64,000 nt of DNA from Zoogloea ramigera (GTDB taxonomy: Bacteria > Pseudomonadota > Gammaproteobacteria > Burkholderiales > Rhodocyclaceae), in assembly GCF_006539865.1 (NCBI RefSeq), contig NZ_BJNV01000014.1, positions 31,107-95,106 on the forward strand. Reading direction: 5' to 3'. The notes beneath the pieces are model-generated. The model had not been told where the DNA came from and made no database searches. It saw only the letters and a list, made by a program, of their open reading frames with translations. Made by a program: the position numbers and the translations under genes. How positions within the stretch are numbered: position 1 is the first letter of the stretch; the number at the start of each line of letters is the position of its first letter. Positions 10,519 through 22,207 of the stretch are shown one piece after another.

Positions 10519-12030
10519 TCAGGTGGGCGGGAACTGCCGGGACGAGGGGCGGGATAGGGCGATCTGGAGGCGTGAGGCCTCTTCTTCCTGGGCGACGCGG
10601 CTGCGGGGGAAGACGACCTGGGCGATGGTGCCCTTGCCGCTGGGGTTGGGGTTGAGGCTGACCTTGGCGCGGTGGAGTTCGGCGATCTCGCGGACGATCG
10701 GCAGGCCGAGGCCGGAGCCGCTCTCGGCGCTGCCCAGCACGCGGTAGAAGCGCTCGAAGACGCGCTCGCGGTCGGCTTCGGGCACGCCGATGCCGGTATC
10801 CTCGACTTCGACGATGGCGTGGTCGGTGGCGATGGTGCGCACGGTGACGCAACCGCCTTCGGGTGTGTATTTGATGGCGTTGTCGATGAGGTTCTTGAGG
10901 AGCTCGGCGAGGAGCACCGGGTTGCCGTCGATGATCAGGGCCTCTTCGGCGGTTTCGAGGCCGAAGTCGATGTGCTTCTGGCGAGCGCGGGGCACGAAGT
11001 CGCTGAGCATGGTGCGCAGCAGGTTTTCCAGGTCAACCCGCTCGACGGCGTAGATCTTTTCGTAGCTGGCCTCGGCGCGGGCCAGGGACAGCAGCTGGTT
11101 GATCAGGTGGCTGGCGCGCTCGGCGCTTTCGGAGATCTGCTTGAGGGAGCGGTGAACCTGCTCGGGGTCGGCCTCCATCAGCGCCAGGTCGGTCTGCATT
11201 CGCAGGCCGGTGAGCGGGGTGCGCATCTGGTGGGCGGCGTCGGCGATGAAGCGTTGCTGGGCCTGCAGGTTTTCTTCGAGGCGGGCCATCATGTCGTTGA
11301 AGGCGATGATGAGCGGCCGCACTTCTTCGGGCACCCCCGAGACCGAGATGGGCGACAGGTCGGACGGGCGGCGGCGGCGGATGTAGCTCTGCAGGTGGTT
11401 GAGGGGCGCGATGCCGCGGGTGAGGCCGAGCCAGACGAGGATCACCGCAATCGGGATGATCGCAAACTGCGGCAGCAGCACGCCGGTGACGACCCGGGAG
11501 GCCAGGGTGCTGCGCTTGTTGCGGGTTTCGGCGACCTGCAGCAGCACGAAGCGGCCGCGGGCGCCATCGGGCGGCTGCAGAAACTGGTAGGCGACGCGGA
11601 CGTCTTCACCAGCGATCTGTTCGTCGCGGAACATCACCAGGTCGGGCTCGACGCTGTCGGGCGGGGTGACGGGCGGAATGTCCTTGTCGCCGACGAGGAG
11701 CTCACCCTTCAGGCCGATCACCTGGTAGTACACGGTGTCGTCTTCGTCGGCGCGCAGGATGAGGCGGGCCGGCGCCGGGAAATTGAGTTTGGCCTGGTTG
11801 GCCTCGACCTTCACGAGCCGGGCGATGGCCCGCACATTCACTGCCAGCGCCTGATCGTAGGGCTGGTTGGCGATGCTGTTGGCGACGTTGTGGGTGACGA
11901 TGATGGAGATCGGCCACAAAAACAGCAGTGGCGCGAGCATCCAGTCGAGGATCTCGCCGAAGAGCGAGTTGAAGGCCTTGCCATCGGCGCCGGGCGCGTC
12001 GGTCGCCTTGCGCCGCCTAGGCGACCACAT
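10519..12030 (-). CDS. TctE/QseC-like sensor histidine kinase
   Basis: A 503-residue membrane kinase: N-terminal TM (about 25-50), a TctE N-terminal periplasmic sensor domain (about 55-175), second TM (about 180-205), HAMP, HisKA with His267 in DAAHQMRTPL, and HATPase with NLIDNAIKYTPEGG, DTGIGVP and GSGLGLP. ATG at 12030 overlaps the end of the regulator gene by 14 bp, showing tight coupling. The TctE family senses carboxylates in known cases. The acetate symporter operon sits directly upstream on the same strand, so a carboxylate signal is a reasonable inference, not shown. Confidence 0.9.
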   Translation of the reverse strand: MWSPRRRKATDAPGADGKAFNSLFGEILDWMLAPLLFLWPISIIVTHNVANSIANQPYDQALAVNVRAIARLVKVEANQAKLNFPAPARLILRADEDDTVYYQVIGLKGELLVGDKDIPPVTPPDSVEPDLVMFRDEQIAGEDVRVAYQFLQPPDGARGRFVLLQVAETRNKRSTLASRVVTGVLLPQFAIIPIAVILVWLGLTRGIAPLNHLQSYIRRRRPSDLSPISVSGVPEEVRPLIIAFNDMMARLEENLQAQQRFIADAAHQMRTPLTGLRMQTDLALMEADPEQVHRSLKQISESAERASHLINQLLSLARAEASYEKIYAVERVDLENLLRTMLSDFVPRARQKHIDFGLETAEEALIIDGNPVLLAELLKNLIDNAIKYTPEGGCVTVRTIATDHAIVEVEDTGIGVPEADRERVFERFYRVLGSAESGSGLGLPIVREIAELHRAKVSLNPNPSGKGTIAQVVFPRSRVAQEEEASRLQIALSRPSSRQFPPT

Positions 12031-12691
12031 CCGGTTTTTCCAGGCAATACCCGAGGCCACGCACGGTGACGATCTGTACGCCGCTGTGCTCGAGCTTCTT
12101 GCGCAGGCGGTGGACGTAGACTTCGATGGCGTTGTTGGAGACTTCCTCGCCCCAGCCGCACAGGTGGTCGACGAGCTGCTCCTTGCTCACCAGACGCCCG
12201 GCGCGCAGCAGCAGGACTTCGAGCAGGCCGACCTCCCGCGCCGAGAGGTCCACCACCTGGCCGTCGATCTTGACGACGCGGTCGGCCTGGTCGTAGGACA
12301 GCCGGGCGAACTCGATGCAGCGGGCCTGGCCGGTGCCACGGCGGGTGAGCGCCCGCACGCGGGCTTCGAGCTCGGGCAGCGCAAAGGGCTTGGTGAGATA
12401 GTCGTCGGCACCGGCGTCGAGGCCGCGGACACGATCCTCGATGCCGTCCTGGGCGGTAAGGATGAGCACCGGCATCGCGCACTTGCGGGCCCGCAGGCGG
12501 CGCAGCACCTCGATGCCCGACAGCCTGGGCAAGCCGAGGTCGAGGATCAGCAGATCGAAGCTCTGGCCCAGCAGCGCGGCATCGGCGTCGGCACCGTTGG
12601 GGACGTGATCGACGGCGTAGCCGGCCTTCTTGAGCGCCCGGCCCAGGCCATCGGCGATGATCAGATCATCTTCGGCCAGCAGTATCCGCAT
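12017..12691 (-). CDS. OmpR-family response regulator, TctD-like
   Basis: A 224-residue regulator: receiver with acidic pair at 8-9, phospho-acceptor Asp51 and the KPF switch Lys near 101, then a winged-helix DNA-binding domain with the typical SNNAIEVYVHRLRKKL recognition region and RGLGYCL wing. It is co-transcribed with the overlapping kinase. Likely targets are the neighbouring actP operon or the cluster itself (inference). The RBS is weak. Confidence 0.92.
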   Translation of the reverse strand: MRILLAEDDLIIADGLGRALKKAGYAVDHVPNGADADAALLGQSFDLLILDLGLPRLSGIEVLRRLRARKCAMPVLILTAQDGIEDRVRGLDAGADDYLTKPFALPELEARVRALTRRGTGQARCIEFARLSYDQADRVVKIDGQVVDLSAREVGLLEVLLLRAGRLVSKEQLVDHLCGWGEEVSNNAIEVYVHRLRKKLEHSGVQIVTVRGLGYCLEKPDVVA

Positions 12692-12739
12692 GGCGTACCA
12701 CCCAAAGCAGAAGTGTAAGTTTTAAGTAAGCGGAGCGCA

Positions 12740-12836
12740 GCACACTGGAATGGCTGTTCTCCTTTACTCGGTCTTGGAGGCGCTCGCGCCTCGGGGGATT
12801 GGACCGCCCGACGGGCCTCTCCCCCGCCGTTTTTTT
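12740..12836 (+). ncRNA. Candidate small RNA ending in an orphan intrinsic terminator
   Basis: On the plus strand, where no gene lies upstream, two hairpins abut. One is GAGGCG-CTCG-CGCCTC (12777-12792). The second has the stem CGGGGGA / TCCCCCG (12792-12798 with 12820-12826) and is followed within 3 bases by seven T (12830-12836). Just before them is a CU-rich stretch TTCTCCTTT, which resembles an anti-Shine-Dalgarno loop. The 5' end is not defined and I see no strong promoter. The terminator would not serve the minus-strand genes around it. Left boundary is a guess. Confidence 0.35.
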
Positions 12837-13064
12837 GGGCCACGGGCAGCCTCGCCCGGCTGGCAATCTGCCGGCGAACCCCGCACAACAAGCACCGGCA
12901 CCGACAGGCTTGCCGGCACGCTCCAGCGGTTTCAACCGCCACTCTCAAGCCAGTAACCCGCACACCCGGCCAATTGCGCCGGGCGCAGGTCGTTGACGCT
13001 CCCAATCAATCGCGGCCGAGTCTAGCACAGGGCCGGCCGCCCCACGCCGGGGCGATGGACAAAC

Positions 13065-13099
13065 AAAACCCCGGTCAGCCAGAGGCTGCCGGGGTTTTT
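13065..13099 (-). terminator. Intrinsic terminator of the DUF485-actP operon
   Basis: An outer stem CCCCGG / CCGGGG and an inner stem CAGCC / GGCTG around a 3-base AGA loop, flanked by AAAA on one side and TTTTT on the other, lie 44 bp past the actP stop. It can work in both directions. The rest of 12837-13064 shows no gene. Confidence 0.85.
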
Positions 13100-13142
13100 G
13101 CCATGCGGCCGGGTCGCAAGACCCGGCCGCAGCGGATGGTGC

Positions 13143-14912
13143 TTAGTGGCCGGACGCGCCAGCCGCGCCGATACCGGTTTCGGAGCGGATCAGCTGGGCG
13201 GCGAAGTCGGCACGTTCCTGCTGGGCGTTCGGGCTGCGGTCGAGCAGCGAGAAGATCCAGATACCCACGAAGCCGATGGTCATGGAAAACAGGGCCGGCG
13301 AGGTGTAGGGGAACGGAGCGCTGCCCTTCGGGTTGCCAAGGGTGGCGACCCACACCGAGTCGGACAGGACGGTCATCACCACGGCGCTGATCAGGCCGAG
13401 GAAGCCACCGATAACGGCACCCTTGGTGGTGCAGTCCTTCCACAGCACGCTCATGAAGAGCACCGGGAAGTTGGCGGAAGCGGCGATGGCGAAGGCCAGG
13501 GACACCATGAAGGCGATGTTCTGCTTTTCGAAGGCGATACCCAGGACAACCGCGATCACGCCCAGCACGATGGTGGTGATACGGGAGACGCGCAGCTCGG
13601 CGGCGGAGTCGGCATTACCCTTCTTGAACACCGTGGCGTACAAGTCGTGGGACACGGCAGACGCGCCGGACAGGGTCAGACCAGCAACCACGGCCAGGAT
13701 GGTGGCGAAGGCAACCGCGGAGATGAAGCCGAGGAAGACGTTGCCGCCAACAGCGTTGGCCAGGTGGATAGCCGCCATGTTGCCGCCGCCCTTCAGAACG
13801 CCCTTGGCATCCAGGAAGGTCGGATCGGTCAGCACGAAGGTGATGGCGCCGAAGCCGATGATGAAGGTCAGGATGTAGAAGTAGCCGATCCAGACGGTGG
13901 CCCAGCCCACGGACTTGCGAGCTTCCTTGGCATCCGGCACGGTGAAGAAGCGCATCAGGATGTGCGGGAGGCCGGCGGTACCGAACATCAGCGCCATGCC
14001 GAAGGAGATCGCGGAGATCGGATCCTTCACGAAGTTGCCCGGGCCCATGATGGAGTCGCCCTTGGCGGCAGCCATCGCGGCGGTCACTTCAGCCACGTCC
14101 TTGCCGGAAGCAGCGGCCGCGGCGGCGGCATCGGCGATCAGCTTGGCATCCTTGGCGGCGAGGGCAGACTTGATCTCGACGGCCTTGGCGAACATCGCCT
14201 CGGGGCTGAAACCAAACTTGACCAGCACCATGAAGGCCATGAAGGAGGCACCGCACAGCAGCAGCACGGCCTTGATGATCTGCACCCAGGTGGTGGCGGT
14301 CATGCCACCGAAGAGCACGTAAACCATCATCAGCGCGCCGACGATCACGACGGCCATCCAGTACTCGAGGCCGAACAGCAGCTTGATCAGCTGACCGGCA
14401 CCGACCATCTGGGCGATGAGGTAGAAGGCCACCACGACCAGCGTGCCGGAGGCAGCGAAGGCGCGGATCGGGGTCTGCTGGAAGCGGTAACCGGCCACGT
14501 CGGCAAAGGTGAACTTGCCGAGGTTGCGCAGGCGCTCTGCCATCAGGAAGGTGATGATCGGCCAGCCGACGAGGAAGCCGATCGCATAGATCAGGCCGTC
14601 GTAGCCGTTGGCCATAACAGCAGCCGAAATACCCAGGAAGGACGCGGCGGACATGTAGTCACCGGCGATCGCCAGGCCGTTCTGGAAGCCGGTGATGCCA
14701 CCGCCGGCGGTGTAGAAGTCGGCAGCCGACTTGGTCTTGGAGGCGGCCCACTTGGTGATGTACATCGTGCCGGCAACGAAAATGCCGAACATGGCGATGG
14801 CGGTCCAGTTGGTGGCCTGCTTTTCGGCCTGGCCGAGGTCGGCGCCGGCGGCCAGGGCAACGCCGGAGGCCAGCAAGGCCAGCAGGCCGAGGAAGAGCTT
14901 GGAAGTGCGCAT
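13143..14912 (-). CDS. actP: Cation/acetate symporter ActP
   Basis: A 589-residue sodium:solute symporter family (SSS) protein with a signal-like N-terminus and about 13 membrane segments. Recognisable are the [20 protein letters not shown] start of the transport core with [12 protein letters not shown], and the [13 protein letters not shown] loop. Compared with E. coli ActP there is an Ala/Lys-rich insertion near residues 235-285. It takes up acetate and other short carboxylates with a cation. ATG at 14912 overlaps the DUF485 stop as TGATG; a GTG one codon earlier is possible. Confidence 0.95.
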   Translation of the reverse strand: MRTSKLFLGLLALLASGVALAAGADLGQAEKQATNWTAIAMFGIFVAGTMYITKWAASKTKSAADFYTAGGGITGFQNGLAIAGDYMSAASFLGISAAVMANGYDGLIYAIGFLVGWPIITFLMAERLRNLGKFTFADVAGYRFQQTPIRAFAASGTLVVVAFYLIAQMVGAGQLIKLLFGLEYWMAVVIVGALMMVYVLFGGMTATTWVQIIKAVLLLCGASFMAFMVLVKFGFSPEAMFAKAVEIKSALAAKDAKLIADAAAAAAASGKDVAEVTAAMAAAKGDSIMGPGNFVKDPISAISFGMALMFGTAGLPHILMRFFTVPDAKEARKSVGWATVWIGYFYILTFIIGFGAITFVLTDPTFLDAKGVLKGGGNMAAIHLANAVGGNVFLGFISAVAFATILAVVAGLTLSGASAVSHDLYATVFKKGNADSAAELRVSRITTIVLGVIAVVLGIAFEKQNIAFMVSLAFAIAASANFPVLFMSVLWKDCTTKGAVIGGFLGLISAVVMTVLSDSVWVATLGNPKGSAPFPYTSPALFSMTIGFVGIWIFSLLDRSPNAQQERADFAAQLIRSETGIGAAGASGH

Positions 14913-15220
14913 CACTTGGTGGCCTCCTTGATGACTTGTTCCTTCAGCGCGTCGAACTCGGTGTTGGCCCGACGGATGTAGATGCCGGTGATGATGATGG
15001 TGAACACGATCACACCAACGCCGATGGGGATACCGTAGGAGGTGACACCTGCACCCGTCTTCTGGGCCAGGAACTCTTTATTGAAGGCCACCAGCACGAT
15101 GTAGCCGTAGTACACGAGCAGCATGAGGATGGTCATCACCCAGCTGTACGAATTGCGCTTTGAGACCAGCTCCTGGTACTTCGGATTTGCCCGGATGCGG
15201 TCGCCGAGTTCGTCTCTCAT
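14912..15220 (-). CDS. DUF485 (YjcH-like) inner-membrane protein
   Basis: A 102-residue protein with two membrane segments (about 25-45 and 60-82), the layout of DUF485/YjcH, which is almost always encoded directly before actP. Its function is taken to be an accessory of the symporter. A GAGGAGGAG-type RBS precedes the ATG. The 155 bp between this start and the groEL terminator hold the operon promoter. Confidence 0.93.
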   Translation of the reverse strand: MRDELGDRIRANPKYQELVSKRNSYSWVMTILMLLVYYGYIVLVAFNKEFLAQKTGAGVTSYGIPIGVGVIVFTIIITGIYIRRANTEFDALKEQVIKEATK

Positions 15221-15375
15221 ATCTCTCCTCCTCTTCGAATGAACCTCGCAAGGGGCCGGCAGGCTCCTCTGAGGGTGAGTGCAAGTTACCGGGGCAGTCT
15301 TACGGTGAACTTACGTTTGATTACAGCTCAGGTTGGACTTCGAAAAACCAGGCTAAGTGTGCAGCGCACAAAAAG

Positions 15376-15410
15376 AAAAACCCCGCGCGAGGGGAGTCGC
15401 GCGGGGTTTT
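15376..15410 (-). terminator. Strong intrinsic terminator after groEL
   Basis: A 14-bp perfect stem AAAACCCCGCGCGA / TCGCGCGGGGTTTT with a 6-base loop is followed on the minus strand by a T-rich tail (complement of AAAAAGAAAAA). It is nearly symmetrical and could also stop plus-strand transcription. Confidence 0.9.
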
Positions 15411-15454
15411 CGGTGAAGCGGGAAAGCCTCCCGAGGGAGGCTCCGGGCAGCGGA

Positions 15455-17104
<1,650 letters not shown>

Positions 17105-17200
17105 TTATCAATCCTCAGTAGTGTCTTTTACGTGGGTCGGGCCGGGGCCCGACGGGCGCTGCAGGGGGCTGTGCCCGCGCTGCAGCCTGGGGTGCGAGGC

Positions 17201-17491
17201 TCAGGCCTCGAGCACGCCCATGATGTCTTCTTCACGCATGACCAGGACTTCCTGGCCATCGACCTTGACGGTCTGGCCGGCGTACTTGCCGAACAGCACG
17301 CGATCGCCGACCTTCACATCCATCTTGCGGACGTCGCCGTTCTCAAGAACCTTGCCGTTGCCGACGGCCAGCACTTCGCCCTGATCGGGCTTCTCGCCGG
17401 CGGAGTCGGGGATGACGATACCGCTGGAGGTGGTGCGCTCGGCTTCAACGCGCTTGACGATCACGCGATCATGCAAGGGACGGATTTTCAT
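17201..17491 (-). CDS. groES: Co-chaperonin GroES
   Basis: A 96-residue protein with the [14 protein letters not shown] start, the mobile loop ([14 protein letters not shown]) that contacts GroEL, and the [11 protein letters not shown] strand. ATG at 17491 has AGGAGA upstream; the frame remains open further upstream only across the CIRCE leader. First gene of groESL. Confidence 0.99.
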   Translation of the reverse strand: MKIRPLHDRVIVKRVEAERTTSSGIVIPDSAGEKPDQGEVLAVGNGKVLENGDVRKMDVKVGDRVLFGKYAGQTVKVDGQEVLVMREEDIMGVLEA

Positions 17492-17583
17492 GTAGCAATC
17501 TCCTACTGGTTTCGTTCCGGGCCTCAGGCCCGCTGAAAAAACATTTGGACAACAAGTGTTTAGCGATTTGCACGGGGAGGCTG

Positions 17584-17610
17584 TTAGCACTCCCCTGCGT
17601 CGAGTGCTAA
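17584..17610. promoter_or_regulatory. CIRCE operator (HrcA binding site)
   Basis: Perfect match to the consensus TTAGCACTC-N9-GAGTGCTAA, located in the 5' leader of groES about 95 bp before the start codon. HrcA repressor would bind here and release on heat stress; hrcA itself is not in the window. Confidence 0.97.
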
Positions 17611-17611
17611 T

Positions 17612-17639
17612 AATAGGGGCGGGGTCGGCGCATTTCAAG
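17612..17639 (-). promoter_or_regulatory. Sigma32-type heat-shock promoter of groESL
   Basis: On the minus strand CTTGAA is followed after 14 bases by CCCCTATT, close to the RpoH consensus (CTTGAA, 13-15 bp, CCCCATNT). It lies immediately upstream of CIRCE, so HrcA would block initiation; this indicates dual positive and negative heat-shock control, as known in several betaproteobacteria. Confidence 0.8.
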
Positions 17640-17701
17640 TGCGCCCACCGGGATTTTTTTCAGAAGGTTTCGCAAGCCTGCCGGCGCGGCAGGCAGCCGC
17701 C

Positions 17702-17734
17702 CAAGGAAACGCGAGGCCGCTCCAGGTTTCCTTG
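17702..17734. repeat. Interspersed hairpin element, copy 1
   Basis: Inverted repeat CAAGGAAAC / GTTTCCTTG around a GC-rich centre. Its right half AGGCCGCTCCAGGTTTCC recurs almost unchanged at the end of the window (63978-63999). Copy 1 lies in the gap between groES and sdaA. Confidence 0.6.
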
Positions 17735-17768
17735 ACCCCACCGGGGCTGGACTCTGCCCCGTCAGGCC

Positions 17769-19148
17769 TCAGCACTCGACCACATTCACCGCGAGGCCGC
17801 CGCGGGCGGTCTCCTTGTACTTCAGTTTCATGTCGGCGCCGGTGTCGCGCATCGTCTTGATGACCTTGTCGAGGGACACGAAGTGCCGGCCATCACCGCG
17901 CAAGGCCATGCGCGCCGCGTTGATGGCCTTGATCGCGCCCATCGCGTTGCGCTCGATGCACGGCACCTGCACCAGCCCGCCGACCGGGTCGCAGGTGAGC
18001 CCGAGGTTGTGCTCCATGCCGATCTCGGCGGCGTTCTCGACCTGCTCGGGCGTGCCGCCCAGCACCTCGGCCAGCGCCCCGGCCGCCATCGAGCAGGCGA
18101 CGCCCACCTCGCCCTGGCAGCCGACCTCGGCACCCGAGATCGACGCGTTCTCCTTGTAAAGAATGCCGATCGCGCCGGCTATGAGCAGGAAACGCACCAC
18201 GCCCTCCTCGCTCGCCCCGGCACAGAAGCGGGTGTAGTAATGCAGCACCGCCGGCACGATGCCGGCCGCGCCGTTGGTCGGCGCGGTGACGACCCGGCCG
18301 CCGCTGGCGTTCTCTTCGTTGACCGCCAGCGCGTAGAGGTTCACCCAGTCGAGCACCGTCAGCGGGTCGCGCAGGGCCGCCTCGGGCGTGCTGGAGAGCT
18401 GGCGGTACAGCGCGGCAGCGCGGCGGCGCACGTGCAGGCCGCCGGGCATCACGCCTTCCTGCTCGCAGCCGCGGCGCACGCAGGCCTGCATTACACCCCA
18501 GATGTCGAGCAGGCCCGCGCGGGTGTCGGCGTCGCTGCGCCAGGCCCGCTCGTTCTCCAGCATCAACTGGCTGATGGCAAGGCCCGTCCGGCGGCAGTTT
18601 GCGAGGAGCTCCGCCCCGCTCCTGAACGGGTGGGCCAGCGGCCGCGTGTCGGCGACGATGCGATCCGCCCCCGCCGCGCGCTCATCGACAACGAAACCGC
18701 CCCCGACCGAGTAATACAGCTTCTCGCACAGCAGCGCCCCGGCGGCGTCGAAGGCCGCCAGACGCATCCCGTTGGGGTGGTAGGGCAGCGACTGGCGGCG
18801 GTGCAGCACCAGGTGCTCGCGCTCGACGAAGCGCACCGGCTGCACGCCGGCGAGGCGGATGCAGTGCTCGCCACGGATGCGCGCGAGCCGGGCGTCGATC
18901 TGCTCGGGGTCGACCCGCTCCGGCGCCTCGCCTTCAAGGCCCAGCAGCACCGCCTTGTCGCTGCCGTGCCCCTTGCCGGTGGCGCCGAGGGAGCCGAACA
19001 GCTCGGCCTTCACCCCGGCCACCTGGCCGAGCAGGCCCTCGTCGCGGAGCCCGGACACGAAAAGCAGGGCCGCCCGCATCGGCCCCACAGTGTGGGACGA
19101 CGAGGGGCCGATACCGACCTTGAACAGATCGAGAACGCTGATTGCCAT
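17769..19148 (-). CDS. sdaA: L-serine dehydratase (ammonia-lyase), iron-sulfur type
   Basis: A 459-residue single-chain enzyme converting L-serine to pyruvate and ammonia. The N-terminal beta domain begins [23 protein letters not shown], a signature serine-site motif. The alpha domain contains the cluster-binding cysteines in [25 protein letters not shown] and nearby. The length fits the type II enzymes of proteobacteria. ATG at 19148 is chosen because the family begins here; the frame runs on upstream to 19421 but overlaps the next gene. The RBS is poor. Confidence 0.96.
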   Translation of the reverse strand: MAISVLDLFKVGIGPSSSHTVGPMRAALLFVSGLRDEGLLGQVAGVKAELFGSLGATGKGHGSDKAVLLGLEGEAPERVDPEQIDARLARIRGEHCIRLAGVQPVRFVEREHLVLHRRQSLPYHPNGMRLAAFDAAGALLCEKLYYSVGGGFVVDERAAGADRIVADTRPLAHPFRSGAELLANCRRTGLAISQLMLENERAWRSDADTRAGLLDIWGVMQACVRRGCEQEGVMPGGLHVRRRAAALYRQLSSTPEAALRDPLTVLDWVNLYALAVNEENASGGRVVTAPTNGAAGIVPAVLHYYTRFCAGASEEGVVRFLLIAGAIGILYKENASISGAEVGCQGEVGVACSMAAGALAEVLGGTPEQVENAAEIGMEHNLGLTCDPVGGLVQVPCIERNAMGAIKAINAARMALRGDGRHFVSLDKVIKTMRDTGADMKLKYKETARGGLAVNVVEC

Positions 19149-19179
19149 GATTATCTGACCGGAGGGTTCGATGGGTTCG

Positions 19180-20268
19180 CTAAGCCGTCGCCGCGGGCTG
19201 CGCAGGAAGGCCGGCCGGGGCGGGGGCGGTTGGCGCGGAGGCCGGCGTGCCGCAGGCGTGGCAGAAACGCGAGAAGGCGCTCTTGCGCGCGGCGCACTGG
19301 CCGCAGTGCTCAAACAGACAGATGCCGCAGTGGGGGCAGTAGTCGATGGCGGCGTTGTTGAGATCCACCACCCGCTCGCAGCCCGGGCAGACGCCCTTGG
19401 CGAGCCGCGCCAGCGCCACATCGTAGGCCAGCTCCTGGCGACGCTCGGCGTCGGGGCGCGCCTCGGCGAGCTTCTGCCTTTCGAGGTAGCGATTGAGGGC
19501 CAGGATGGCCTGGCGGCCGACCACCACGGTCACCACAACCCCCACTGCGTGGCGCACGTAGCCGCCATAATCAGGCAGATAAGGTACCAATTCGACGAAG
19601 AAGGCGAACAGCGCGAAGAACACGAAACCCCACACGAAGGGCCACCAGGTGCTCTTGCGCTGCCTGGCAAACAGCCAGCCCGCCGCAACAAGGAGCGGCA
19701 GGGTCAACGCCAGCCGGTAGAGAAAGACCCGCAGCTCCTGCCGGCGCAGCCCCTCGTCCAGTTCATCGGCGGCATCGCGCTCGAGCGCCTGCAGCTCACG
19801 CAGCGCGCGCGCCTCGACCTGCTTCGCATCGAGCGCGGACTGCTGATGGGTTTCGACCGCGGCCAGGGCCCGACGCTCGGCGGCCTTGAGGGCGTCGAGC
19901 GCGGCGGTGCGGCGGATCAGCTCGGCGTCCTGTGCCGGCAATTGGGTCGCCCGCCGGGTCGCCAGCCAGTTGTCGAAGGTCTCGCGGGCGCTGGCGGCAT
20001 CGGCGCGCTGGGCGTTCAGCTTGAGCCGGGTCTGGTCCAGCGCCTCGTCGGCCGCAAGGCGGGCCTTGCGGGCTGTGTCGATGGTCGCGCGGGCCTTGGC
20101 GGCCGCCGGTTTGTCGATGAAATCCTCGAGTTCAAGGGTCTGCTCGACCTGGGGCAGGTTGCGCACGACGGTGCCGCCCAGCCCGATCAGGAAGCTGGCG
20201 AACACGAAGGCCACCAGCCACAGGCCGAAGCGGAACCATTTTTCGGAAAGTCGCAAAGCCTTGCTCAC
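19180..20268 (-). CDS. Membrane protein with long coiled coil and C-terminal zinc ribbons
   Basis: A 362-residue protein. It has a TM near 14-35, an Ala/Arg/Glu-rich coiled-coil segment (about 50-180), two or three TM segments (about 183-255), and a soluble tail with four CxxC-type pairs: CPGC, CPHCGIC, CGQC and CHAC, the arrangement of a double zinc ribbon. It ends in an Ala/Pro-rich tail. GTG start with GAGGAGG upstream. No function known to me. It is 31 bp upstream of sdaA on the same strand and may share a transcript. Confidence 0.75.
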   Translation of the reverse strand: MSKALRLSEKWFRFGLWLVAFVFASFLIGLGGTVVRNLPQVEQTLELEDFIDKPAAAKARATIDTARKARLAADEALDQTRLKLNAQRADAASARETFDNWLATRRATQLPAQDAELIRRTAALDALKAAERRALAAVETHQQSALDAKQVEARALRELQALERDAADELDEGLRRQELRVFLYRLALTLPLLVAAGWLFARQRKSTWWPFVWGFVFFALFAFFVELVPYLPDYGGYVRHAVGVVVTVVVGRQAILALNRYLERQKLAEARPDAERRQELAYDVALARLAKGVCPGCERVVDLNNAAIDYCPHCGICLFEHCGQCAARKSAFSRFCHACGTPASAPTAPAPAGLPAQPAATA

Positions 20269-20327
20269 GGAGCCTCCTCAAACACAAAACGATGCAGATT
20301 ATCGCGCACTCCCTGCGAAAGGCCGCC

Positions 20328-21551
20328 TCAGCGGCCCCGCCACGCCGCCAACCCGGTGAGCCCCAGCGCCGCCGCCAGCAGCGCGAGCGCCACCAGCGGG
20401 TCGCCCAGGGCCTGCGGCGCCAGCACCAGGCACAGGCCGAGCCCCAGCATCATCAGCCCCGACAGCAGCTTGAGCAGCCGCCCCTCCCGCTCGCCGAGCC
20501 GGCGGGCGCCCATCGTGCGGACGAACACCAGCACGATCGCCGCGAGCGGCAGCACGTAGATCAGGTTGTAGAGCGCCAGCCAGCCGTACTGCATGGCCCG
20601 ATCGGGCACCTGCAGGCTGAGCAGGCGCGTATAGACCATCGGGAAGCCCGCCGTACACAGCAGTTCGTAGAAGTTGGCGGCAACGCCCAGAAACACCGTC
20701 GCCGCCAGCATGGCCGGCAGGCGGTCGGCCTTCAGGATGGCCCGCGCCCGCTGGAAGATGTCGGCCTTGCCAGCCTCGGGGATGGACAGCGACAGCCCTT
20801 TGCGGAAGGCCACGAAATCCTTCACGTTGATCACGCCGATGACGAGGGCGACGCCGCCGGCCGCCGCCGTCACCCACGGCAGCCCGCCGACCACCAGAAA
20901 CAGCCCCAGCCAGGCCGCCATGAAGGCGAAGTACATCAGCCCCGAGATGGCCACGAAGAGCATCCCGATCAGCAGCATGCGCCGCCGGTCACGCTGATGC
21001 ACCAGCAGCGACAGCAAGAACAGCAGTACGAAGAACGCACACGGGTTGAAGGCGTCCATGCCCGCCACCAGCAGGGTCAGCACCGGCAGCGAGAGGCGGG
21101 CGGCGTCCACCTCGCCGAGCAGGGGCAGGCGCAGCGCCGGGGCGGCCACCGGCGGGCGCTGTCCGCCGCGACACGCCTCCAGGGCCTCCAGCAGCCGCGC
21201 GGCGCTGCCGCCCCCGGCATCCCAGCCGACCTCCATGCGGCCGCAGTAGAACAGGGCCGGCACGGCCAGCGCCTCCTCGCCCAGCTCGGCCGCCATCGCC
21301 TCGTAGCGCTCGCCGTGGGCCGGGTCGGCGCCGAGCTCGAGGTCGTGGAGCACGATCCACGGGTGGGCCGCCGCCAGCGCCTGGATCTGCGGCCTGGCCG
21401 CCAGACAGTGGGGGCAGCTGGCCGACCAGAACAGGTACACCGGCACCTCCGGCCCCTGCGCCTCCTCCCCGCCCTGCCCCGCTCCGGCCGCTGGCAGCAC
21501 CAGCCCGAGCAGGGCCAGCAGCAGCCCCAGGAAACGCCCTATCGCAGACAT
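20328..21551 (-). CDS. Thioredoxin-fold / DsbD-like membrane fusion protein
   Basis: A 407-residue protein. After a signal sequence (1-23) comes a periplasmic thioredoxin-like domain with the redox motif CPHC (46-49) and a further FYCG cysteine near residue 106. From about 145 on it is a polytopic membrane domain of CcdA/DsbD type with about eight segments and conserved cysteines in MDAFNPCAFF and ELLCTAGFP, the pair that passes electrons across the membrane in DsbD. The domain order (thioredoxin first) differs from classic DsbD. It probably moves reducing equivalents to a periplasmic target. RBS GGGAGG. Confidence 0.82.
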   Translation of the reverse strand: MSAIGRFLGLLLALLGLVLPAAGAGQGGEEAQGPEVPVYLFWSASCPHCLAARPQIQALAAAHPWIVLHDLELGADPAHGERYEAMAAELGEEALAVPALFYCGRMEVGWDAGGGSAARLLEALEACRGGQRPPVAAPALRLPLLGEVDAARLSLPVLTLLVAGMDAFNPCAFFVLLFLLSLLVHQRDRRRMLLIGMLFVAISGLMYFAFMAAWLGLFLVVGGLPWVTAAAGGVALVIGVINVKDFVAFRKGLSLSIPEAGKADIFQRARAILKADRLPAMLAATVFLGVAANFYELLCTAGFPMVYTRLLSLQVPDRAMQYGWLALYNLIYVLPLAAIVLVFVRTMGARRLGEREGRLLKLLSGLMMLGLGLCLVLAPQALGDPLVALALLAAALGLTGLAAWRGR

Positions 21552-21799
21552 CCGTGCCTCCCTTCGGCAACTCGAAACCCAGCTTCAATATAGGCGGCTC
21601 CGCGCCCATCGCCGCTGCGCTGCATCAAACAAAACCGGGTGCCGCGCACAAGCACCCCGCGGCGATTCCATAGGCATTCACCGAAACCCTCCGGAATTGA
21701 CACAAATCACCAATCTCCCCCTTCTTACAAAGGCTTATGGGCCTCTAGAATCGCACCTGTGATTTGGCCGTGAGTCATCGCGCGAAGAAAACGTCGAGC

Positions 21800-22207
21800 A
21801 TGGAGAGACCCGAACCCGCCTTCCGGGCACCCGCAAGGCTTGGCCGATCCGGTGCAATCGAAGCCGACCTGGCCTGGCTGGAGATGCACCTCGCCCGCCA
21901 GCCCCAGGATCTCCGCAGCCACTCCCGGCGCGTGCTGCTGGCGCGCCGCAGCGGCAACCGGGAGGCGATCTACGGGGCCCTGGTCGATCTGTTCATCGCC
22001 CTTGCCGGGCGCGGCGTCGGGCTCAAGTCGGCCCTGCTGTCGCAAACCGCAATGCAGCTCGGCCCGCCCGAGCGACTCTGTCTGGCTCGCCATCTGGCCA
22101 GCGGCCTGCGTGCCGACCAGAGCATCGAGCCCCACCCGCGCCGCTCGGTTCTCAGCCACGGCCTGATAGGCAAGCCCAGCCCCGAGCTTTCGGGAGAAAG
22201 TCCATGA
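21800..22207 (+). CDS. Hypothetical protein, first gene of the GTPase cassette
   Basis: A 135-residue soluble helical protein of no family I recognise. The central part (DLAWLEMHLARQPQDLRSHSRRVLLA, written here only as its theme of Leu/Arg helices) looks like two or three helical hairpins. Possible starts are TTG 21764, GTG 21770 and ATG 21800; the ATG is taken. Its stop overlaps the next start as ATGA, so it is translationally coupled to the following gene and belongs to the GTPase operon. Confidence 0.6.
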   Translation: MERPEPAFRAPARLGRSGAIEADLAWLEMHLARQPQDLRSHSRRVLLARRSGNREAIYGALVDLFIALAGRGVGLKSALLSQTAMQLGPPERLCLARHLASGLRADQSIEPHPRRSVLSHGLIGKPSPELSGESP

